NCBI GenBank assembly: GCA_026645375.1
Contig: JAPFFX010000038.1
Span: 1 to 19,106 of the forward strand
Direction: 5' to 3'
Source: Citricoccus sp. WCRC_4
GTDB taxonomy: Bacteria > Actinomycetota > Actinomycetes > Actinomycetales > Micrococcaceae
DNA: 19,106 bases
The position numbers and the translations under genes are program-made. The notes under the pieces are model-generated. The model made no database searches. It was not told the origin of the DNA and saw only the letters and a program-made list of their open reading frames with translations. Shown here piece by piece: positions 14,126-19,106 of this stretch. Numbering within the stretch: the stretch's first letter is position 1; the number at the start of each line of letters is the position of its first letter.

Positions 14126-15390
14126 TGACCACCACGCCAGAACGGCAGGCCCCGACCACCGCCACGGTCCCGGACGGGCCGGAAGACCGGTCCGCCGCAC
14201 GGTTCGCCGAGGTGCGGGCGCGACTGGCCCCCGTCTTCCGCTCCATCGCCGCGAGCGCGGCCGCGCGGGAGGCCGACCGGATCATCGACCGGGACGCCGT
14301 CCGCGCCCTCGCCGAGGCCGGCTTCACCTCGTTGCGCGTACCGGTGGAGTACGGCGGCTCCGGCCTGAGCTTCGCCCAGTCCGCGGAGCTGATCGTCGAG
14401 CTCGCCGCCGCGGACTCCAACCTGGCCCAGGCGCTGCGTGCCCACCTCATCAACCAGGAGAACGTGCTGGGCCACCCGGACCCGGCCTTCCGGGACCGGT
14501 GGCTGCGCCGCCTCGGTGCGGGGGCCGTCGTCGGCAACGCCATCACGGAGGTGAACAACGCGGTGGGGGAGGGGACCACCCGGCTGGTCCGGGACGACGG
14601 GGGAACATGGCGTCTCACCGGCACGAAGTACTACTCGACCGGGTCCCTGTACGCGGACTGGATCATCGTGGCGGCGGTCGACGCCCGCGGTGAGGAGATC
14701 GCCGCCACCGTGGCCGCGGACGCCCCCGGAGTGCGGCTCCTGGACGACTGGGACGGTTTCGGCCAGCAGCTCACGGCCTCCGGGACCACGGTGTTCGAGA
14801 ACACCCCGGTCGACCCGGAGGAGGTCTACACCTCCGGCCTGGACGACGGCACCCGCGTGGCCACCGGCCAGGCCTCCTGGCAGTTCCTGCACCTGGCCAC
14901 CCTGACCGGCATCGCCCAGGCGATCGTGCGGGATGCCGGGGACTACGTGCGCGGCCGGCACCGGTCCTTCAGCCACGGCGTGACCGAACTGCCCCGAGAC
15001 GACGCCCAGGTGCTCCAGGTGGTCGGCGACCTGTCCTCCGCGGCCTTCGCGGCCCGTGCCGCCCTCGACTCCGTGGTGGCAACCCTGGGCGGCGTCCTCG
15101 AACGGGAGGCCGCGGGGCAGGCGCTGCCGGAGGAGGACGTCAACGCCCTGTACGTGCTCGTCTACCAGGCCCAGCAGGTGATCGCCCGGAACGTGCTGAC
15201 CGCCGCGACCCAGCTGTTCGAGGTGGGCGGTGCCTCCGCCACCAGCCAGGCGAAGGGACTGGACCGGCACTGGCGCAACGCCCGCGTACTGGCCAGCCAC
15301 AACCCGCTCATCTACCGCGCGCGGATCATCGGCGAGTGGGAGGTCAACGCCACCCCGCCGTCCCGGTCCTACCGCATCGGCTCCGCCTGA
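14125..15390 (+). CDS. Second DszC/SfnB-like FMNH2-dependent monooxygenase
   Basis: A 421-aa paralogue of the preceding protein, at the usual length of DszC (about 417 aa). Motifs: PVEYGGSGLS (73-82), AAADSNLAQALRAHL (94-108), TGTKYYSTGSLYADW (165-179), LDDWDGFGQQLTASGTT (206-222), FEVGGASAT (365-373) and HWRNARVLASHNPLIYRA (382-399). Two adjacent ATGs (14122, 14125) are possible: GAAGGAG (14114-14120) is only 1 base from the first but 4 from the second, so 14125 is preferred; either overlaps the upstream stop, meaning translational coupling. It may form a hetero-oligomer with, or have a different substrate from, its neighbour. A strong hairpin follows 23 bases after the stop. Confidence 0.88.
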   Translation: MTTTPERQAPTTATVPDGPEDRSAARFAEVRARLAPVFRSIAASAAAREADRIIDRDAVRALAEAGFTSLRVPVEYGGSGLSFAQSAELIVELAAADSNLAQALRAHLINQENVLGHPDPAFRDRWLRRLGAGAVVGNAITEVNNAVGEGTTRLVRDDGGTWRLTGTKYYSTGSLYADWIIVAAVDARGEEIAATVAADAPGVRLLDDWDGFGQQLTASGTTVFENTPVDPEEVYTSGLDDGTRVATGQASWQFLHLATLTGIAQAIVRDAGDYVRGRHRSFSHGVTELPRDDAQVLQVVGDLSSAAFAARAALDSVVATLGGVLEREAAGQALPEEDVNALYVLVYQAQQVIARNVLTAATQLFEVGGASATSQAKGLDRHWRNARVLASHNPLIYRARIIGEWEVNATPPSRSYRIGSA

Positions 15391-15413
15391 CCCACGGACC
15401 GGCCCTGCGCCGC

Positions 15414-15446
15414 AGGCCCCCGTCGTGCACCGCACGGCGGGGGCCT
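15414..15446 (+). terminator. Terminator after the DszC-like pair
   Basis: A 15-bp stem (15414-15428 with 15432-15446, one G-U pair) around a 3-base ACC loop, rich in G-C pairs and followed by TTCGCG. It separates the first riboswitch-controlled unit from the second, so riboswitch 2 governs its own transcript. Confidence 0.85.
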
Positions 15447-15560
15447 TCGCGTGCCCGGGTCCCCAGATGTCGCCGTGTGACCTTCCGGCGCCATGGACGG
15501 ACCCGGCGGCCGCCGCACCGGCCGGGGATGACGGGACGTTAACCGGTGCCGGCAGACCCC
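15447..15560. other. Intergenic spacer, nothing recognised
   Basis: Part of the 408-base gap between the DszC-like pair and the DszA-like gene. No credible gene, repeat or site was seen between the terminator and the next promoter. Confidence 0.55.
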
Positions 15561-15589
15561 TTGGCGGGACCGGCGCCGGGGTCTACGCT
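15561..15589 (+). promoter_or_regulatory. Promoter of the riboswitch-2 transcription unit
   Basis: TTGGCG (15561-15566) and TACGCT (15584-15589) are separated by exactly 17 bases. The predicted start is around 15596-15597, just before the aptamer at 15598. It matches the promoter of riboswitch 1 in 10 of 12 hexamer bases and in spacing. Confidence 0.78.
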
Positions 15590-15597
15590 CGGAAACG

Positions 15598-15710
15598 GAA
15601 TCACGAGATCCGGCCATAAGCCCTGGCTGACCGGACAGCAACCCTCTCGCTGTAGTGGGGTGCTCCAGGTGATGATTCGGCCGGCACGCACCCGTGACCG
15701 GCAAGTACGG
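15598..15710 (+). promoter_or_regulatory. SAM-IV-type riboswitch 2
   Basis: Second S-adenosylmethionine aptamer, same length (113 bases) as the first. P1 is GAATCA (15598-15603) with TGATTC (15673-15678); pseudoknot 1 CCTGG (15622-15626) with CCAGG (15665-15669); the stem 3' of P1 is GCCGG (15680-15684) with CCGGC (15698-15702); pseudoknot 2 CTGTA (15650-15654) with TACGG (15706-15710), one G-U pair. Compared with riboswitch 1 the 3' stem changes on both sides while pairing is kept, supporting a selected RNA structure. It leads the DszA-like gene and transporter genes. Confidence 0.9.
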
Positions 15711-15725
15711 CACCCCGCCCGGTGC
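15710..15725 (+). other. Candidate expression-platform hairpin of riboswitch 2
   Basis: GCACC (15710-15714) pairs with GGTGC (15721-15725) around a 6-base loop. It shares G15710 with the pseudoknot-2 strand, so it could compete with the ligand-bound fold. A second GGTGC is at 15751-15755. The same GGCACC/GGTGC complementarity follows riboswitch 1. Mechanism not proven. Confidence 0.35.
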
Positions 15726-15798
15726 TTCGAGGCCTGCCTGAGCGGGCCCCGGTGCGTTCCGGGCATCCCCGGAGTGCCACCGACCGGGAAGAGACACC

Positions 15799-17181
15799 AT
15801 GGCCCCCATCGCCCGCACGCCCCTGCGCTTCAACGCCTTCGTCATGAACACCACCAGCCACATCCACCACGGACAATGGCGCCGCCCTGACGCAGGCCAG
15901 ACCGAGTTCACGGACGTCAACACCTGGATCGACCTGGCCCGCACCCTCGAGGCCGCGAAGTTCGATGCGATGTTCTTCGCGGACGTCGTCGGCCACTACG
16001 GCGACGCCGACGCCGACTACTCCGTGTACGTCAACGAGGGCCTGCAGATCCCCTCCAACGACCCGACCGTGCTGCTCGGCGCGCTGGCCGTGGTCACCGA
16101 GCACATCGGCCTGGCCACCACCTCCAACGTCTTCCAGTCCCACCCGTTCCAGTTCGCCCGCCAGCTCTCCACGCTCGACCACATCTCGAACGGCCGGATC
16201 GCCTGGAACATCGTCACCGGGACCCAGGACAACGGATCACGCAACTTCGGCCTGCCGCGGCTGACCGACCACGCCGAGCGCTACGCCTGGGCCGAGGAGT
16301 ACGTGGACGTCGCCTACAAGCTCTGGGAGGGCTCATGGGACGAGGGCGCGGTCCTCAAGGACCGGCAGGGCTCCCGGTACTCGGATCCGGCGAAGGTCCA
16401 CAAGATCCACCACGAGGGCCCGCGCTACTCGGTGGAGGGCCCGCACCTGCCCTCACCGTCCCCGCAGCGCACCCCGCTGCTGTACCAGGCGGGATCCTCC
16501 GCCTCCGGCCGGGACTTCGCCGCCCGCAACGCCGAGGCCGTGTTCCTCATCGCGGCCACCCCGGACATCGCCCGCCAGCAGATCGAGGACACCCGCCGCC
16601 GCGCCGTCGAGGCCGGCCGGGCGCCGGAGGACATCAAGTTCTTCCAGGGCCTGAGCTTCGTCATCGGCGAGACCGAGCACCAGGCCCGGCGCAAGCTGGC
16701 CGAGTACGAGGAGTACGCCTCCGTGGAGGGCTACCTGGCCCACGCCGCCCTGGTCGACCCGGACGGCCGCGTCTACCCGCCCGAGACCCCGCTGAAGGAC
16801 CTGGAGACGAACACCCAGAAGGGCTTCTCCGAGTGGACCTCCCAGGCCATCACGGACCGCGAGCCCGTGGTCGCCGACGTCGCCTGGCGCAGCCACCGCA
16901 ACAACCGGCTGGTCGGCACCCCCGAGCAGATCGCGGACCAGCTCCAGGAGTGGCAGGCCGCCGGCGTGGACGGCATCAACGTCATCAACTGGGTGATCCC
17001 GGGCTCCTTCGAGGAGTTCGCGGACCAGGTCCTGCCCGTGCTGCGTGAGCGCGGCCTGGCCCAGGCCGAGTACGCACCGGGCACCCTGCGCCAGAAGCTC
17101 TTCGGCCGGGACCGCCTGCCCCAGACGCACCCCGCCGCCCGGTACCGGGGTGCCTTCGCCGCCGTGCCGACCGGGGCCTGA
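15799..17181 (+). CDS. NtaA/SnaA/DszA-family FMN-dependent monooxygenase
   Basis: A 460-aa luciferase-like (TIM-barrel) monooxygenase of the group containing DszA (dibenzothiophene sulfone), NtaA (nitrilotriacetate) and SnaA. With FMNH2 and O2 these cleave C-S or C-N bonds; they need a separate flavin reductase. Matches to DszA include the N-terminal HIHHGQWR (21-28), ARTLEAAKFDAMFFAD (47-62), AVVTEHIGLATTSN (97-110), LDHISNGRIAWNIVT (126-140), RNFG (148-151), DPAKVHKIHHEGPRYSVEGP (196-215) and QAGSSASGRDFAARNAEAVF (230-249). The ATG at 15799 is preceded by a modest GGGAAGAG. First gene after riboswitch 2 and 49 bases before the binding-protein gene. A role in desulfurising an imported organosulfur compound is inferred from riboswitch control and neighbours; the exact substrate is unknown. 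Confidence 0.9.
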   Translation: MAPIARTPLRFNAFVMNTTSHIHHGQWRRPDAGQTEFTDVNTWIDLARTLEAAKFDAMFFADVVGHYGDADADYSVYVNEGLQIPSNDPTVLLGALAVVTEHIGLATTSNVFQSHPFQFARQLSTLDHISNGRIAWNIVTGTQDNGSRNFGLPRLTDHAERYAWAEEYVDVAYKLWEGSWDEGAVLKDRQGSRYSDPAKVHKIHHEGPRYSVEGPHLPSPSPQRTPLLYQAGSSASGRDFAARNAEAVFLIAATPDIARQQIEDTRRRAVEAGRAPEDIKFFQGLSFVIGETEHQARRKLAEYEEYASVEGYLAHAALVDPDGRVYPPETPLKDLETNTQKGFSEWTSQAITDREPVVADVAWRSHRNNRLVGTPEQIADQLQEWQAAGVDGINVINWVIPGSFEEFADQVLPVLRERGLAQAEYAPGTLRQKLFGRDRLPQTHPAARYRGAFAAVPTGA

Positions 17182-17230
17182 CCCCCACCACCCACCCCCG
17201 CCTGCGCTGGACCACGGCGAAAGGAACCCC

Positions 17231-19072
17231 ATGAGCACCCCACCTTCCCCGAGCGCGCCCGGAATCCGGACGACGCCCCGCACCCTTCGACGCACCGGAC
17301 CCCGGACGGCCGCGATCGCCGCCCTGGCGGCGGCCACGCTGGTCCTGAGTGCCTGCGCCGGTGGCGACGGTACCGGCCGCGGCGCCGGAACGGATCCCGA
17401 CGCCGGCCCGGAGCAGGCGGCGCTGACCGGCGCCACCGGCACCGGGCAGCCGGTCCAGGGCGGCGTGATCGAGTACGGCCACCTCCAGGAGCCCAACTGC
17501 ATCTTCGGGGGCTGGATCCAGGAGAACTTCACCGCCCGCCAGGTCCTGGACAACCTGGTGTCCCACACCGAGGACGGCTCGGTGGTCCCGTGGATCGCCA
17601 CCGGCTGGGAGGTGTCGGAGGACGGCAGGGCCTGGACCCTGCAGTTGCGCGAGGACGTCACCTTCACGGACGGCACCGCCCTGGACGCCGAGGCCGTGGC
17701 CTACAACTTCGACTACTGGCTGGACGGCGGCAACGGCACCGCCGCCGCCCACCTCGGCGGGTTCTACGACCACTCCGAGGTGCTGGACGAGCACACCGTC
17801 CGGATCCACCTGTCCGCCCCGTTCTCCCCGTTCCTGTCCACCATCTCCCAGTCCTACTTCGGCCTGCAGTCGCCCACGGCCCTGCGGACCCGCACCGAGG
17901 AGGAGAACTGCACCGAACCCATCGGCTCCGGGCCGTTCACCGTCAAGGACTGGAAGCGGGGGGAGTACATCGAGTTCGAGCGCAACGACGACTACGACTG
18001 GGCACCGCAGAACGCCCGGCACCAGGGCCCCGCCCACGTGGCGGGCATCCGGTGGAACATCGTCCCGGACAACACCTCCCGGTACGGTTCGCTGCTGTCC
18101 GGGGAGATGGACGCGATCGGCGAGGTGCCGGCCGTGAACATCGCCCAGGCCCGCGAGGACTACGACTTCACGCAGTACATCACCCCCGGCAGGCCCGTGG
18201 TGATGAGCCTGAACACGCAACGGGGCATCTTCACGGACCAGCGGGTCCGTCAGGCCCTCAGCTTCGCCACGGACCGGGAGGCCAACGTCGCCTCGGCCTT
18301 CCTCGGCACCGTCCCGTTCGAGCCCAGCGGCTACCTCTCCCAGACCACCCCGGACTATGACGAGGAGGCCGCCACCGAGTACCCGTTCGACCTGCACCGG
18401 GCCAACGAGCTGCTGGACCGGGCCGGCTGGACCGGCCGGGACGCCGACGGCACCCGGACGAAGGACGGCCGGCGCCTGCAGGCGCTCGTGGTCTACGGCC
18501 TGAACAGCATCATCACCCCGGACGGCAACACCGTGATCCAGAACGTCCAGGAGCAGGCGCGGGCCGCCGGCTTCGACCTGGTGCTGCGCCCGGGCACGCC
18601 GTCCGAGTTCTTCGGGGGCGCTTTCTCCACGCCGGAGAGCTACGACGCCCAGGTGGGGTACTGGACGAGCCCGCACGCCGGGATCCTGAACATCAACTAC
18701 CGGCCCTCCACCGAGGACGCGCCGAACGGCGCCAACACCACGTTCCTGGACGAGACCCGGGTGTTCGAGACCATCCAGTCCGCGCTGCAGGCCCCCACGC
18801 CCGAGGAGGTCACCGAGCGGTTCTCCCAGGCCCAGCACGAACTCAGCGAGCTGGCACCGGCGATCGGCCTGTACACCCAGACCAACACGCTGGCCGTGGG
18901 CGGGGATGTCACGGGCCTCTGGCTCGACCCCGCCCAGGGCGGTCCGGTGTTCCACGACGCCCATTTCACCTCCGAGGACGCCCGGGACGCCTCCCGCGCC
19001 CTCAGCCCGGACACCGCAGACACCCCGGACGCCGAAGACGCCGCGGACGCCGCGGCCGAGAACGAGGACTGA
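17231..19072 (+). CDS. ABC transporter substrate-binding lipoprotein, family 5 (Dpp/Opp type)
   Basis: A 613-aa extracellular solute-binding protein anchored as a lipoprotein. The signal peptide has Arg-rich n-region (to about 25), an Ala/Leu core and lipobox LSAC (39-42) with lipidated Cys42. The mature part starts the family-5 fold around residue 75 and contains PWIATGWEVSEDGRAWTLQL and DVTFTDGTALDAEAVAYNFDYW, typical of dipeptide/nickel-type binders. The last roughly 30 residues are an acidic Asp/Ala/Glu-rich tail. The ATG at 17231 is chosen over longer in-frame readings because GAAAGGAA lies just upstream and it places the signal peptide at the N-terminus. It follows the DszA-like gene with no terminator between, so it should be under riboswitch 2. 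It may resemble the KPN_01854-type binders found near sulfur monooxygenases (recollection, unverified). Confidence 0.92.
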   Translation: MSTPPSPSAPGIRTTPRTLRRTGPRTAAIAALAAATLVLSACAGGDGTGRGAGTDPDAGPEQAALTGATGTGQPVQGGVIEYGHLQEPNCIFGGWIQENFTARQVLDNLVSHTEDGSVVPWIATGWEVSEDGRAWTLQLREDVTFTDGTALDAEAVAYNFDYWLDGGNGTAAAHLGGFYDHSEVLDEHTVRIHLSAPFSPFLSTISQSYFGLQSPTALRTRTEEENCTEPIGSGPFTVKDWKRGEYIEFERNDDYDWAPQNARHQGPAHVAGIRWNIVPDNTSRYGSLLSGEMDAIGEVPAVNIAQAREDYDFTQYITPGRPVVMSLNTQRGIFTDQRVRQALSFATDREANVASAFLGTVPFEPSGYLSQTTPDYDEEAATEYPFDLHRANELLDRAGWTGRDADGTRTKDGRRLQALVVYGLNSIITPDGNTVIQNVQEQARAAGFDLVLRPGTPSEFFGGAFSTPESYDAQVGYWTSPHAGILNINYRPSTEDAPNGANTTFLDETRVFETIQSALQAPTPEEVTERFSQAQHELSELAPAIGLYTQTNTLAVGGDVTGLWLDPAQGGPVFHDAHFTSEDARDASRALSPDTADTPDAEDAADAAAENED

Positions 19073-19075
19073 CCC

Positions 19076-19106
19076 ATGTCCCTGACCACCCAACACCGCA
19101 CCCGAC
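19076..19106 (+). CDS. Start of a further gene, probably an ABC permease (truncated)
   Basis: An ATG 3 bases after the binding-protein stop opens a frame that runs to the window end (MSLTTQHRTR). Only ten codons are visible, so the product cannot be read. By analogy with Dpp/Opp operons, where permease genes follow the binding protein, a DppB-like permease is expected. Confidence 0.5.
   Translation, partial: MSLTTQHRTR

Noticed and set aside
12501..15710. The similar 12501-12613 and 15598-15710 segments as a mobile-element or recombination repeat
   Set aside because: The segments match SAM-IV aptamer architecture with compensatory base changes and lie in 5' leaders; no transposase or target duplication is seen.
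17045..17230. Longer start for the binding lipoprotein
   Set aside because: It would bury the signal peptide and lipobox inside the protein and overlap the DszA-like gene; the ATG at 17231 has a good Shine-Dalgarno.
16985..19096. 703-codon open frame on the minus strand opposite the binding lipoprotein
   Set aside because: Low-complexity Gly/Val/Arg/His product without motifs; the plus strand encodes a complete lipoprotein with lipobox and family motifs.

Overview
The window is very GC-rich, densely packed DNA. Its codon use, short gene gaps, SAM-IV-type riboswitches, TANNNT-type -10 boxes and apparently leaderless genes all point to an actinobacterium, probably of the Micrococcales; the genus is inferred, not shown. 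No tRNA, rRNA, insertion sequence, CRISPR array or phage gene was seen.

Layout. (1) 1-4031, plus: the 3' part of a peptide/nickel-type (Dpp/Opp) ABC importer operon, with two permeases and two ATPases translationally coupled by short overlaps. It ends at a strong bidirectional hairpin. (2) 4206-4457, minus: a small unrecognised CxxC protein. (3) 4717-6051, minus, and 6171-7121, plus: a metabolite:H+ symporter-type MFS transporter divergent from a DUF6282-like amidohydrolase-superfamily protein. They share a 119-base control region with an operator-like palindrome. (4) 7384-8154, plus: a YhhQ-family queuosine-precursor transporter, convergent with a TetR regulator (8189-8887, minus). (5) 8974-11917, plus: a glutaryl-CoA-dehydrogenase-like acyl-CoA dehydrogenase and an acyl-CoA ligase, divergent from the TetR gene with operator-like repeats between; then an MmcQ/YjbR-like gene (11957-12379).

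(6) 12465-19106, plus: the most interesting region. Two consecutive transcription units each start with a promoter of the same design (TTGGCS, 17 bases, TACGST), and the predicted start falls just before a SAM-IV-type riboswitch. The first unit encodes two overlapping, paralogous DszC/SfnB-like flavin monooxygenases. The second encodes a DszA/NtaA-like FMN monooxygenase, a lipoprotein substrate-binding protein of a Dpp-type importer, and the first codons of a further gene (probably a permease).

A consistent reading is a sulfur-scavenging module. When S-adenosylmethionine is low, both leaders would allow expression of an importer for an organosulfur compound and of flavin monooxygenases that oxidise it and cleave its C-S bond. 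The substrate cannot be read from the sequence. The flavin reductase that such enzymes need is not in the window, nor is a DszB-like desulfinase. The acyl-CoA unit and the DUF6282/MFS pair look like independent catabolic cassettes with their own control.
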